Origin: Planctomycetia bacterium
GTDB taxonomy: Bacteria; Planctomycetota; UBA8108; SXIK01
NCBI GenBank assembly: GCA_005772855.1
Contig: SXIK01000104.1
Location: 1-46,825 of the forward strand
Direction of reading: 5' to 3'
Length of the DNA stretch: 46,825 nucleotides
Shown here: one piece after another, positions 7,619 to 16,424 of the stretch
Numbering within the stretch: position 1 is the first letter of the stretch
Layout: each line of letters starts with the position of its first letter
Program-made: the position numbers and the translations under genes
The notes under the pieces: model-generated
The model's input: the letters and a program-made list of their open reading frames with translations, nothing else
What the model was told of the DNA's origin: nothing
The model's database searches: none

Positions 7619-9673
7619 ATGCACTCTCCTTTCGGCTCGATGTACTCTCACGGATTTGTTCGCGTCGCCGCTTGCGGGCCCCACCTGCGTGTGGCCGACC
7701 CCGAGTTCAATGCGGGGCGCACGATCACTCTGCTCCGAAGAGCCTCGGAGCGGCACTGCGCGGTGGCGCTCTTCCCCGAGCTGGGCATCTCCGGCTATTC
7801 GAACGACGACCTTTTCCACCAGCATGCGCTACTGGAGGCCTCGGAAGCGGCCCTCCACCGCATCGTCGAAGCCACCAGCAGCCTCACACCGGTGACGTTC
7901 GTGGGCGCTCCAGTTGTCCTGAGCGGTCAACTCTTCAACTGCGCGATTGCAATTTACCGCGGACGCATTCTCGGTGTCACCCCGAAGACTTACCTGCCGA
8001 ACTACCGCGAGTTCTACGAGAAACGTCAGTTCACCTCGGGCCGCGATGCTGCCAGAGGAGAGATCGAGATCCTCGGCCGAAGAGTGCCGTTCGGAAACGA
8101 CGTCGTCTACGAGGCGCACGGCCTGCGAGGCTTCGTGATCCATGCCGAGATCTGCGAAGACGTCTGGGTCCCAATTGCGCCAAGCACCTTCGCCGCCCTC
8201 GGGGGCGCAACAGTGCTCGTCAACCCGAGCGCGAGCAACATCACGATCGGCAAGGCCGACTATCGCCGGGAGCTATGCCGTGGGCAGTCGTCGAAGTGCG
8301 TCGCGGCCTACCTATACGCCGCCGCAGGACCCGGCGAGTCCACCACCGACCTCGCCTGGGATGGCCACGCGATCGTCTGCGAGAACGGGCACATCCTTGC
8401 CGAATCGCAGCGGTTCTCGAGGGACGAGCAGGTGATCACGGCCGACCTTGATCTCGAGCGTCTTCTCGGAGAGCGGATGCGACTTTCGAGCTTCAACGAC
8501 TCTGTCGGCGATTATCGCGACCGCGTCCGTGCTCTCCGTCGGGTGCCGTTTGATTTCGAGGTCCCGCAGGGCGAGGTGACGCTTGAGCGAGAGGTGGAGC
8601 GCTTCCCCTATGTGCCCAGCGACATCGCAGCTCGCGATGATCGGTGCTACGAGGCCTACAACCTCCAGGTCCACGGCCTAGAAAAACGGCTGGAATCGAG
8701 CGGGATAGCGCGCGTGGTGATCGGGATCTCTGGTGGACTTGATTCCACCCACGCGCTCATCGTCGCCGCCAAAACCTTCGATCGGCTCGAGCTTCCACGC
8801 TCGAACATCCTCGCTTACTCCATGCCAGGCTTCGCGACGAGCGAACGGACGCGCAGGAATGCCCTCGGGCTCATGAAGGCCCTTGGGACAACCGCGAGCG
8901 AGATCGACATCCGCCCCGCGTGCCTCCAGATGCTGAAGGACATCGACCACCCCTTTGAACGGGGCGAGCCTGTCTACGACGTGACTTTCGAGAACGTACA
9001 GGCCGGCGAGCGGACCTCGCACCTTTTCCGGCTCGCAAACCACCACAAGGCGATGGTCGTGGGCACGGGAGATCTCAGTGAGTTGGCGCTCGGCTGGTGC
9101 ACGTACGGCGTTGGCGACCACATGTCGCATTACGGAGTCAATGTGTCCGTGCCAAAGACTCTGATCCAGCACCTGATCCGCTGGGGGATCAGCACGAAGC
9201 AGCTCGACGACGTAACCAACAAACTTCTCCAGTCGATCGTCGACACGGAGATTTCGCCCGAGCTTGTTCCCGGAAGGGACAACGGTGGACAGCCATCGCA
9301 GGCGACCGAAGCCACGATCGGTCCCTATGAGCTCCAGGACTTCCACCTCTACTACGTCACGCGCTTTGGTTTTCGACCCAGCAAGGTAGCCTACCTCGCC
9401 CATCACGCATGGAGCGACCAACAGAAGGGGCACTGGCCCGAGAGCATACCCGAGGAAAAGCGCCGGGAATACTCGCTCTGCGAGATCAAGAAATGGCTTG
9501 ACGTCTTTCTCATCCGGTTCTTCAAGCAGAGCCAGTTCAAGCGCTCCTGTATCCCGAATGGCCCAAAGGTGGGCTCGGGAGGATCACTTTCGCCCCGTGG
9601 TGACTGGCGAGCACCCAGCGACTCCGAGGCCGAATCCTGGCTGCGGGAGCTGCGACGCAACGTTCCGGGATGA
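7619..9673 (+). CDS. nadE: Glutamine-hydrolysing NAD+ synthetase
   Basis: A 684-residue two-domain enzyme that makes NAD+ from nicotinic acid adenine dinucleotide, ATP and glutamine in the cytoplasm. The N-terminal nitrilase-type glutaminase shows the catalytic triad context: Glu54 in [10 protein letters not shown], Lys in [20 protein letters not shown] and Cys in [11 protein letters not shown]. The C-terminal synthetase has the PP-loop [13 protein letters not shown] (~370) and the segments [11 protein letters not shown] and [20 protein letters not shown]. Architecture, length and order match the long actinobacterial-type NadE rather than the short ammonia-dependent form. Start could also be the ATG at 7640 ([12 protein letters not shown]), which fits family alignments from memory slightly better. 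Confidence 0.97.
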   Translation: MHSPFGSMYSHGFVRVAACGPHLRVADPEFNAGRTITLLRRASERHCAVALFPELGISGYSNDDLFHQHALLEASEAALHRIVEATSSLTPVTFVGAPVVLSGQLFNCAIAIYRGRILGVTPKTYLPNYREFYEKRQFTSGRDAARGEIEILGRRVPFGNDVVYEAHGLRGFVIHAEICEDVWVPIAPSTFAALGGATVLVNPSASNITIGKADYRRELCRGQSSKCVAAYLYAAAGPGESTTDLAWDGHAIVCENGHILAESQRFSRDEQVITADLDLERLLGERMRLSSFNDSVGDYRDRVRALRRVPFDFEVPQGEVTLEREVERFPYVPSDIAARDDRCYEAYNLQVHGLEKRLESSGIARVVIGISGGLDSTHALIVAAKTFDRLELPRSNILAYSMPGFATSERTRRNALGLMKALGTTASEIDIRPACLQMLKDIDHPFERGEPVYDVTFENVQAGERTSHLFRLANHHKAMVVGTGDLSELALGWCTYGVGDHMSHYGVNVSVPKTLIQHLIRWGISTKQLDDVTNKLLQSIVDTEISPELVPGRDNGGQPSQATEATIGPYELQDFHLYYVTRFGFRPSKVAYLAHHAWSDQQKGHWPESIPEEKRREYSLCEIKKWLDVFLIRFFKQSQFKRSCIPNGPKVGSGGSLSPRGDWRAPSDSEAESWLRELRRNVPG

Positions 9674-10036
9674 CCCCCGCCCAGGAATTCGGGAGCAACC
9701 TGATGCAAGCCGGCAACTCAACCTCTCAACCTTGCTCCAGTCCATCACGATCCTGGAACCTGCCGCAACGACGGTCAGGGTTGCGCTGATCGGACAGGAT
9801 CGAGGAGGCGCGTGAACTCAACCACAATTGGCGGCGAGTCAATCGCGAAGCGGATCCCAAGAACGAGCCCCTCACGCGGCTCAGTGCCCGGAACACGGAT
9901 CCTTGAACGCCGTCGTCGTGCCGCTCTTCAAGGACGCTCCAGGCCACAAAGATAAAGAGACGCCCGGAGTCCAGATCGCCGCCCACGGGTGGCGCGAAGA
10001 GCTTGTCCTCGCTCTACTGGCAGTGGAGTAGGGGGG
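9674..10036. other. Intergenic stretch without recognised gene
   Basis: About 360 bases between convergent nadE and the charged exported protein gene. Short open frames exist on both strands, but none has a ribosome site, a recognisable motif or a codon pattern that stands out. No clear intrinsic terminator was seen. Confidence 0.5.
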
Positions 10037-10792
10037 CTACCTTCCCTTCGACTGGACCTCGGTAAGCTTCTTGTAATACCGGGAGATGATCTCGCGGTAC
10101 TCGGGCGGTGCCTCCTTGCCCGAGGAGAAAAGCATCGTTTCGGCCACTTTCATGGGGAGTACCCCCCAGCGGCGAGCCTCGTTGATCTGGTCGGCAAGCT
10201 TTGACGATTTCGATTCGGGTGCCGGTCCATCTTCCTTGCGGTCGTTCTCGACCTTCCCGCCTTTTTCCTTCTTGCCCTGCTCTTCTTTTTCTTGCGTGGA
10301 CTCGGGCTTCTCGTTCTGGACCCTCTGCTTCTGATTCTGGCGCTTCTCGCTCTTCTTCTTTTCCTTCTCTCCGAGCTTATCCGATTCTTCCTTTTGTGAT
10401 TGGCCCTGTTTCTGCGAGATCGGCTGCTTCTTCGAGCTGGAGGAGGAGGAGGAAGAACACTTCGAGCAACTCTGACCAAGCTTCTTGATCAGGTGCTCCA
10501 TCCGCTCGGTAACTTGCTTCTGCTTCGCCTGGGTCGCTCCACCAGTCTGTTGGTTGCCGAGGTCCTTCTGGACTTGCTCGAGGAGCTTGTTAATCTCCTC
10601 CAGAGTCTTCTCGCCCTCCTCGATCAGCCGGTCGTGAAAGTCCTCATGGTCGCCCTTGTCCATCGCAGACTCGGCAGCTTCCAGGTCCTTCTTCTCCCGG
10701 GTCTCCTTGTCCAGGTCTGCACGCAGAAGTTGCGATGAAGCAAGAAAACTGATACCGGCGATTGACCAGAAATTCTGCCTGGAGAGGATCAT
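10037..10792 (-). CDS. Exported charged low-complexity protein
   Basis: A 251-residue protein of unknown function. Residues 1-25 look like a signal peptide (FWSIAGISFLASSQLLRA, cleavage near LLRA). Residues 50-100 are predicted helical coiled coil (EEGEKTLEEINKLLEQVQKD), followed by a run of nine serines after CSKC, then a long Lys/Glu/Gln-rich tract to about 190. The last 45 residues are ordered: ARRWGVLPMKVAETMLFSS and PPEYREIISRYYKKL. That C-terminal module (WG.LP...., EYR.LI..YY) is, as I recall, common in planctomycete and verrucomicrobial proteins, often near von Willebrand/aerotolerance genes, which are absent here. ATG at 10792 is preceded by AAGGAG. Intact but function open. Confidence 0.8.
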   Translation of the reverse strand: MILSRQNFWSIAGISFLASSQLLRADLDKETREKKDLEAAESAMDKGDHEDFHDRLIEEGEKTLEEINKLLEQVQKDLGNQQTGGATQAKQKQVTERMEHLIKKLGQSCSKCSSSSSSSSKKQPISQKQGQSQKEESDKLGEKEKKKSEKRQNQKQRVQNEKPESTQEKEEQGKKEKGGKVENDRKEDGPAPESKSSKLADQINEARRWGVLPMKVAETMLFSSGKEAPPEYREIISRYYKKLTEVQSKGR

Positions 10793-10945
10793 AAGGGCTC
10801 CTTCAAGTTGTAGAAGTACCTCACAATGATATATCGGTACCAGGGGGTAGTCCAGTCAAGCCTCAACCTCAACCGTGAAACGTCCTGATGCTCACTGGGC
10901 GTGTGGAGGGTTCGGACCCTCTGCAGCTCATCTGCTCCGATTGGT

Positions 10946-10951
10946 TATGAT
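10946..10951 (+). promoter_or_regulatory. -10-like hexamer before the VanZ-like gene
   Basis: TATGAT, one mismatch from TATAAT, ends eight bases before the ATG at 10960. No ribosome site is visible between them, so a leaderless or nearly leaderless message is possible. No good -35 box was found. Confidence 0.35.
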
Positions 10952-10959
10952 TTGGCGTA

Positions 10960-11373
10960 ATGTTGCAAGCTCTCGTATCTCGGTTCGGCCGTCGGCTCTT
11001 GGTCCTGCCATGCCTGTACATGGCGATGATCTTCACCTTGAGCCAGATTCCCGGAAGCAAGCTACCCAAATGGAATCTCAAGGCGATCAGCCTGGGAGAC
11101 ATTCTGCACTTTCCGACTTACTTCGGCCTCGGGTTCCTCTGGCTCCTGACCCTGGAGGCCTGGCCTTTATCGACCTCGAGATCGGCATACCTCGCGATCG
11201 CGTTCGCCACCGCCTTCGGGATCGTCGACGAGTTCCACCAGTCATTTGTAACACTCAGGACCATGGACCCATGGGACGCTGTTGTCAACTTTGCGGGAGC
11301 CTTGACGGCGGCATTGACTTGGTGCTGGACTCGACGGGCTTTTTTCTCACCGGAGCCTCCGAAGATCGGCTGA
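10960..11373 (+). CDS. VanZ-like membrane protein
   Basis: A 137-residue protein with four hydrophobic segments and the VanZ-family core: SLGDILHFPTYFGLGFLWLL (~46-65), FGIVDEFHQSFV (~88-99) with the conserved Glu-Phe-His-Gln, and DPWDAVVNFAGAL (~105-117). VanZ homologues are inner-membrane proteins linked in some bacteria to teicoplanin resistance, but most, including this stand-alone short form, have no known activity. It begins divergently from the charged exported protein gene. The C-terminus is followed by an A-rich stretch and no clear terminator. Confidence 0.85.
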   Translation: MLQALVSRFGRRLLVLPCLYMAMIFTLSQIPGSKLPKWNLKAISLGDILHFPTYFGLGFLWLLTLEAWPLSTSRSAYLAIAFATAFGIVDEFHQSFVTLRTMDPWDAVVNFAGALTAALTWCWTRRAFFSPEPPKIG

Positions 11374-11481
11374 ACCGCTCCCGCCGAAAAAAAACAAGCC
11401 CGCCCCTCGCCGGACGTCCGCTGCTGCTCGGGTGCTTGCATCCGGGACTGGTGTGACTCGCGCAAGCTTTTTCGCGAGCTA

Positions 11482-14109
11482 CTAGCTGTCCTTGCACGAC
11501 CTACCCTTGCTCGAGCAGCCCAGACCTTCCCCCAGCGTTGGATCCAGCCCGCAATCGGGCCACGGCGGGGCCGGCGGAAGGGAGCTCAGGCAGAAGTAAG
11601 CCATGAGTTGGGCGAGATCGGCCGGGGTCACTTGACCGTCGTCATTGAGGTCTGCAGCGTCGAGACACGCGATGTCTCTGCCTCCGGACCTGCGGAAGAA
11701 ACCGTCGAGCGCAAGAAGGTCAGCCACTTCAACCCTGCCGTCACCGTTAACGTCTCCCCGAACGAAGGCCTTGGGGCGTTGCTCGAAGTAGTGGGCACCC
11801 ATGTCCGAGCGGCTGTCGTCAACATCTGAAGTCTCTTCCGGGTCACCGGCATCAATCGCCGAGGACCCCCAGAGCAGCGTGTATTGGCCACGAATCCAAC
11901 GGCCTGTCAATGGATCCCAGGTTCCGGAGGGGTCAGTGAAGAGAGGCAGAGCCTTCTTGCTCGTGCCGAAAGGAACGTCGAAGTCAACCAGGCAATAGGC
12001 CAGTTCGATGTCTGCTCCTTGAGGCAGATTGCTGCAAAGGATGGAGTTCGAGATTCGCTCAACCAGGCCCGGCACCGCTCGAACGGCAGCCGGTCCCTTG
12101 GAGGCGCGGTTATGAACCAGGGTGCAGTGATGGATGCCGAGGTGAACTTCGCTCTCCGCAAAGACTCCACCACCCTCCCGGGCCGCAGTGTTTCCCGCGA
12201 TCTCAAGCCGCTCCAGTCGAGCGTCAACACCGGTGCCGACGTAAATCCCCCCGCCAAGTTCGGCCCTTGAGCCCTGCACAGAACCTGAATAGACGTGCAC
12301 CTTCGCGGTACCGGTAAGATACATTCCACCGCCTCTCTCCGCTACGCAGGCACTCACCTCGTTATCTCTCAGAGAGGGGCTGCCAGAGTCGCAGTAAATT
12401 CCACCACCCAGGCCACTCCGGGCCTCGCAGTCGACAATCCGGTTTGAGATCAGGGAGGGACTCGATCGGCTCACGTAGACGCCTCCTCCCACTCGAGTTC
12501 CGTTCACCTCGGTGCCTCGACCGCCTCGAATCGTAAAGCCTTCGAGTATCGAGCCCCGTCCTTCACCCGACTTGAAAACAACGACGCTCGCCTCCCTGGC
12601 TTCGGTGGGGCCGGTGAACCTCAAAGCCGTTGCCAGCGGCCCACGCAAGCTCTTGAGATGAATGCCCTTCCCCTGGAAATCAAGTGGCCTCGACAGCAAA
12701 TACTCGCCAGGGTCAACCGTCACTTGGTCGCCGTCGGTGAGCGTCGCAATGGCTTCACCAATCGTCGCGAAATCCTCGGGAACACGCCAACTGGTTCGCC
12801 GCGCAACCTCCTTCACTACGGGGATCCATTCCGACTCAAAGGAGTCCATCTCCCAGATCGGAAGACTCTTCACAAGATCCTCAAGGCCCAGTGAGCGCGT
12901 TGCATATGGCGGAAATGGACGGAAAAGAAGCCTCACACGCACCTGTACCTTGCCGCCTTCAAGCGTATCAGGCAGGTTCGCCGAGTAGACGGCGCCACGC
13001 TCCTCGAGCGGCTTGAGCGACCGTTCCTCCACACGAACCGCGAGCCACAAGAACGGGACCTCGTTTCCCTGATCGTCGAGAAATCGGTCGTTAAAGAGCG
13101 TGAGGTAGGGATCACCGTTGGGGGACAAGGCGCTATGGTGGTCCATCAGGTCGCCATTGAAGTCGAGAAAGCCCGACTGAAACAGAGCTGTGCCTGACGC
13201 ATCGTTGACCTGCGCTTCAATCCACATTTGCCGTTCGTTGGCGAGGCCCGTCGGGATGTTGTGACCTGCTCCAATATTCTTGACGCGCACCGTGAAGCGG
13301 ATCTTGCCTCCCTGGGGGGCCTGCGGAGGCAGGATCACGCTCATGCGGGCTGCAGTTCTCAGAAATTCCTGAACCTCCTCCGACTGATAGCCCTTGTTGG
13401 GAAAAGGCACCAGAGGCACGGTGACCGCAGGGAAGTTATGACGGTGAAGCGTCTCGCGGAACGGCCCACCCACGGCAGCCTGACCACTGTACCGTAACAT
13501 GTGACAATTTTGGCACGGGTCTCCCCGCTGCTTGTGAACCGATGTGTCCCACTGCGCGAAGGATTTCTCAAACAGTGTGGCGCCGTGAAACACGTCGTGG
13601 CAGCTCCCGCAAAACTCGCTCTTCCCGATAAACTCGCCTTGCAAGGACTCGTGGGCTGCTGTGGCAGTTGGGTTCTTGAGGCGGCCATACACCAGGCTGC
13701 CCTCGGCGAGATCGAAATTGGCGTTGGCAATTGGCTTCCCACCCCTCGCTGGCTCCATTCGATGGCAAATCTCGCAAGAGACTCCCTCGAGGGCCAGCTT
13801 CGACAGACTCGTCATCTCAAACGTCTTCGCCAGCTCACCGGTTCGGGCACCCAGCGGAACATGGCAATTCACGCAAAGCGCGGCGATCGCACCCTTCGTA
13901 TCGCTCAACGCCCTTCGATTGCAGGCGATGACAAGCGGGTTCTGCGCGGAGTAAGCGTGCCCCGAGCCACGCCATTCCAGGTAGTGCCTCGGATGGCAAG
14001 CCCTGCACGTCTCGGCGCCCTGAAACACATGCGAATGCTCCCTGGGAACCTCATCCGTAGCCTGCGGGCAAGAAAGCCATGCCAGCGGGATCGTCCAGAG
14101 CATATTCAT
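11482..14109 (-). CDS. Five-heme cytochrome c fused to beta-helix and dockerin-like module
   Basis: An 875-residue exported protein. After a short signal sequence it has five CxxCH heme-binding motifs: CRACH (35), CVNCH (79), CEICH (112), CGSCH (167) and CQNCH (199), in a cytochrome c554-like arrangement. A beta-sandwich region follows (~265-440, with VRVKNIGAGHNIPTGL). Residues ~455-700 form a right-handed parallel beta-helix, with repeated GGGIY/GGGVY turns starting at VPEDFATIGEAIATLTDGD. The C-terminus carries two calcium-loop repeats, DVNGDGRVEVAD and DLNDDGQVTPADL (dockerin type I-like), then a Pro-rich tail ending in cysteines. ATG at 14109 overlaps the TGA of the upstream gene (ATGA). 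Probable role is extracellular electron transfer or anchored redox chemistry on a surface, but this is inferred. Confidence 0.88.
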   Translation of the reverse strand: MNMLWTIPLAWLSCPQATDEVPREHSHVFQGAETCRACHPRHYLEWRGSGHAYSAQNPLVIACNRRALSDTKGAIAALCVNCHVPLGARTGELAKTFEMTSLSKLALEGVSCEICHRMEPARGGKPIANANFDLAEGSLVYGRLKNPTATAAHESLQGEFIGKSEFCGSCHDVFHGATLFEKSFAQWDTSVHKQRGDPCQNCHMLRYSGQAAVGGPFRETLHRHNFPAVTVPLVPFPNKGYQSEEVQEFLRTAARMSVILPPQAPQGGKIRFTVRVKNIGAGHNIPTGLANERQMWIEAQVNDASGTALFQSGFLDFNGDLMDHHSALSPNGDPYLTLFNDRFLDDQGNEVPFLWLAVRVEERSLKPLEERGAVYSANLPDTLEGGKVQVRVRLLFRPFPPYATRSLGLEDLVKSLPIWEMDSFESEWIPVVKEVARRTSWRVPEDFATIGEAIATLTDGDQVTVDPGEYLLSRPLDFQGKGIHLKSLRGPLATALRFTGPTEAREASVVVFKSGEGRGSILEGFTIRGGRGTEVNGTRVGGGVYVSRSSPSLISNRIVDCEARSGLGGGIYCDSGSPSLRDNEVSACVAERGGGMYLTGTAKVHVYSGSVQGSRAELGGGIYVGTGVDARLERLEIAGNTAAREGGGVFAESEVHLGIHHCTLVHNRASKGPAAVRAVPGLVERISNSILCSNLPQGADIELAYCLVDFDVPFGTSKKALPLFTDPSGTWDPLTGRWIRGQYTLLWGSSAIDAGDPEETSDVDDSRSDMGAHYFEQRPKAFVRGDVNGDGRVEVADLLALDGFFRRSGGRDIACLDAADLNDDGQVTPADLAQLMAYFCLSSLPPAPPWPDCGLDPTLGEGLGCSSKGRSCKDS

Positions 14110-15404
14110 GGACGTAATTTTCTGGGCACCGGCAGTGCCGTTCGAAAAGTGGTATTGCGGTTACCAAAAGAATCACCTATCTGGAACTCGAAAAACCAAC
14201 TGTAGCGATTGCTTACCGGCTCGCTGTCATCATAAGAGCTCTGCGGAAACTCGAAGCCATAGGGCGATCCCTTGAGGGCGTGAGCCTTTCCCCAAAAAGT
14301 CCCGGTCGGATTCCTCAGGGGAACTTCGCTGAAGGCATCGGCGTAGTAGTCAGAATTGAACCAATCGTTGGACCACTCAAAATTGTTCGAGAGCATGTCC
14401 GCAACTCCGTATGGACTGTCTCCCAGGGGGCTGAATTGACCCACGGGCACCGGCTCGGGCTGGCGGCAATAGCTTCCCGGCACATGGTAAGACGTGGGAA
14501 GGCTGTCACCCCAGGGGTAACGGCGATCATCAGGACCCCGGGCGGCCTTTTCCCACTGGGCTTCGCTGGGCAGCACCTTGCCATGAAAGCGCGCGTAAGC
14601 AGCCGCTCCGAACCATGAAACGTCCACGACGGCCGTCCTTGCCCAGCCCGGCTTTACATGAAAACCGCTCGAATCATGGGAGATAACATGCAAAAAACTC
14701 GGAACCTTCGCGTTTCGCCCCTCTCGGTAGTAAGGTACCAGTCGCTCATACGACTGAAAGTAATAAAAAGGCGTCCAGGCTCCGTCGAAATACCCCATGA
14801 CGGCGAGATCCGTCACTCTGGCCAACCCCTGATTGACGCAGCTTTCAAGAAATTTCACATAGCTCTCGTGCGTCACCGGCAGCCTGTCGATCCAGTAGCC
14901 GTCAACGTATACGATCGAGGCAGGCTCGTCAGAGGCGTTCTGAGTCGTCTTTGTCTCAGTCAAGTTTCTCGAGCCTCGGACGTCGCCGCGCACAAAGCAG
15001 CCAGAAGGTATCCAGACCATGCCGTGGGTACTGGGCTTCAGGACGCCGACCCTCGCCTCGCAAAGGAGGCGACGACTTGCGCCCTCGTGGTTCAAGCCGG
15101 TCTCCCAGGCTTTGATGATGAATTCCCCCTCTTCTGGCGGGGTCCTCCACTCAACCTCGGGCAAGTCATCCCAAAGCAGAAAACCTCCACTGGTTTCCCA
15201 CCGCAGGGCCGCAATTGCAACTGCGGGCGGCTGCTTCAACCGCAGCAATACTCGCCCACTCGTGAATGCTTGGCTGGGAAGCACTTCAATCCCGAATCCG
15301 TCCCACACCTTCAGGTCTTCCTGAGGCGACAGATCTCCGCCATCACTGAAAGCTATTGCCCCATGCCAGCAAAGCATTACCAGGAACAGGGTTCGGAAAC
15401 TCAT
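14106..15404 (-). CDS. Exported SUMF1/FGE-domain protein
   Basis: A 432-residue protein starting MSFRTLFLVMLCWHGAIAFSDG, a signal peptide. The first ~130 residues are a beta-rich region (PPAVAIAALRWETSG). From ~150 onwards is a formylglycine-generating-enzyme fold: MVWIPSGCFVRGD, YWIDRLPVTHESYVKFL, VSWFGAAAYARFHGKVLPSEAQWEKAARG, RYPWGD and NNFEWSNDWF. I do not see the paired catalytic cysteines of true formylglycine enzymes at their usual place, so this is probably a binding or structural family member. ATG at 15404 is chosen because the ribosome site GAGGAG lies five bases upstream, inside a structured repeat; an upstream frame continues to 15569 but runs through that repeat. Translationally coupled to the cytochrome fusion. 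Confidence 0.88.
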   Translation of the reverse strand: MSFRTLFLVMLCWHGAIAFSDGGDLSPQEDLKVWDGFGIEVLPSQAFTSGRVLLRLKQPPAVAIAALRWETSGGFLLWDDLPEVEWRTPPEEGEFIIKAWETGLNHEGASRRLLCEARVGVLKPSTHGMVWIPSGCFVRGDVRGSRNLTETKTTQNASDEPASIVYVDGYWIDRLPVTHESYVKFLESCVNQGLARVTDLAVMGYFDGAWTPFYYFQSYERLVPYYREGRNAKVPSFLHVISHDSSGFHVKPGWARTAVVDVSWFGAAAYARFHGKVLPSEAQWEKAARGPDDRRYPWGDSLPTSYHVPGSYCRQPEPVPVGQFSPLGDSPYGVADMLSNNFEWSNDWFNSDYYADAFSEVPLRNPTGTFWGKAHALKGSPYGFEFPQSSYDDSEPVSNRYSWFFEFQIGDSFGNRNTTFRTALPVPRKLRP

Positions 15405-15406
15405 GC

Positions 15407-15585
15407 ATACTCCTCGTGGGGGAGGAAGACCTCCCCCACACCGGCCGCCTGGAGGCTTCGCTCTGACTCCCGCTTCGCGCTCGCTCTGGACCCCGCCTCG
15501 GGGCTCGATAAGCGCCGGGTGCCTCCGGCGCCGATGGAGGGGGAACGTTGGCCACGATGTTCCAATCATGGCCGCGCAGAGTATA
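15407..15585 (-). repeat. Structured TATA-ended element, type A, copy 1 (enlarged)
   Basis: Reads on the reverse strand from TATACTC (15585) to GAGGAGTAT (15407) and leads straight into the SUMF1-domain gene. Core parts match the other copies: GGCCA/TGGCC hairpin around TGATTGGAACATCG, the hairpin GCGCCGG/CCGGCGC, and GGGGGAGG-TCTT-CCTCCCCC. Unlike the 106-109 bp copies it carries an extra block of about 70 bp between the second and third hairpin, itself palindromic (CCCCGAGGCGGGG). The right-hand GAGGAG is correctly placed to act as ribosome site for the ATG at 15404. Confidence 0.88.
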
Positions 15586-15630
15586 TTTAGCGTGGGGATG
15601 TGTCGAGCGCCAGCATGGGGGGGGTAAGGA

Positions 15631-16026
15631 CTATTTCAGCGAGAAGCCTTCGTCGGTCTTCTTGATCGCCGGATCCTTCTTCGCCGTCGCAAAGATCGCA
15701 GTGTAGAGAGTCTTCTTGTTCTTGTTGGGGTAACCAGCCTTCATCACGGCTTCCGTCAAGGTTACAGGAGCGAGCACCTTGCCCGCCTTCTTGAGCACCT
15801 CGCGAATGCGCATCTTCAAGAGCCCGCGCGGCGCATTCTTGCGCTTTCCCTCAGACCCCTTGATCTTTCCCGCGGCCTTCGAAGCCCTGGCACTGGCTTC
15901 CCTGGTAGGGCTACGGGTCTTTCCATTGGCAGAGATCAAACCCTCCAATGAAGCAATTGCACTTTCGATTCGATCGCGCTCCATCTTGAGCGATTCAAGG
16001 GCGCATTGAACACTTTCACCAACCAT
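15631..16026 (-). CDS. Small protein with coiled coil and HARE-HTH-like winged helix
   Basis: A 131-residue cytoplasmic protein. Residues 1-30 form a short coiled coil (LESLKMERDRIESAIASLEGL). A Ser/Arg/Lys-rich basic linker follows, and residues ~70-131 look like a winged-helix fold: RIREVLKKAGKVLAPVTLTEAVMKAGYP, then a wing ending KKTDEGFSLK. That pattern matches HARE-HTH-type DNA-binding domains, so a nucleoid or transcription role is likely. The ATG at 16026 is chosen because AAAGGAGA stands eight bases upstream; an upstream in-frame ATG has no ribosome site. The 5' region holds two direct repeats that might be its operator. Confidence 0.75.
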   Translation of the reverse strand: MVGESVQCALESLKMERDRIESAIASLEGLISANGKTRSPTREASARASKAAGKIKGSEGKRKNAPRGLLKMRIREVLKKAGKVLAPVTLTEAVMKAGYPNKNKKTLYTAIFATAKKDPAIKKTDEGFSLK

Positions 16027-16130
16027 TTGAGTTTCTCCTTTCAGAAATGACGGTCGACAACACTTACGAGGAACAAACAGTGCTTTCGAAGGTCTTATAC
16101 AGGTAGCGACTATGTAAGGCAAGCCCTGAA

Positions 16131-16157
16131 ACCTAATAAATATGCTTACCTAATAAA
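16131..16157. repeat. Two direct ACCTAATAAA repeats in an AT-rich patch
   Basis: ACCTAATAAA occurs at 16131-16140 and again at 16148-16157, a 17-bp period, in an AT-rich patch that stands out from the GC-rich surroundings. It lies about 105 bases upstream of the HTH-type gene start at 16026. An operator or promoter-linked site is the natural guess. Confidence 0.6.
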
Positions 16158-16424
16158 CCTTGGAAAACTATTAAGTACAATCGGATGCTTCAAGCTGTTC
16201 GCAGGCAGGCAAGTGGCGAATGCGATGCTGATCTATCGGTCAGCGATCCGCGTCCATTACTGGGTAGTTATTGACACACCCCTCACATTCCACATCTTGG
16301 GTGGAGCCCTCCACGCCACAATGGTAACGTGAAGGCGTTATCGCGTGACAACGAGCCGACCCACAGGCAAGGCCACACAATGTTTGTTCGTCAAGAAGGC
16401 CAGCTGCGGGACACGGCAGCATCG
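16158..16424. other. Intergenic stretch, no gene recognised
   Basis: About 270 bases between the upstream side of the HTH gene and the 3' end of the TMTC-like gene. One reverse-strand open frame here has several cysteines but no ribosome site or family match, and it runs into the neighbouring gene in another frame. I see no RNA gene. Confidence 0.5.

Noticed and set aside
15405-15569. N-terminal extension of the SUMF1-domain frame starting MIGTSWPT
   Set aside because: It lies wholly in the structured repeat, and a signal peptide with a ribosome site begins at 15404.
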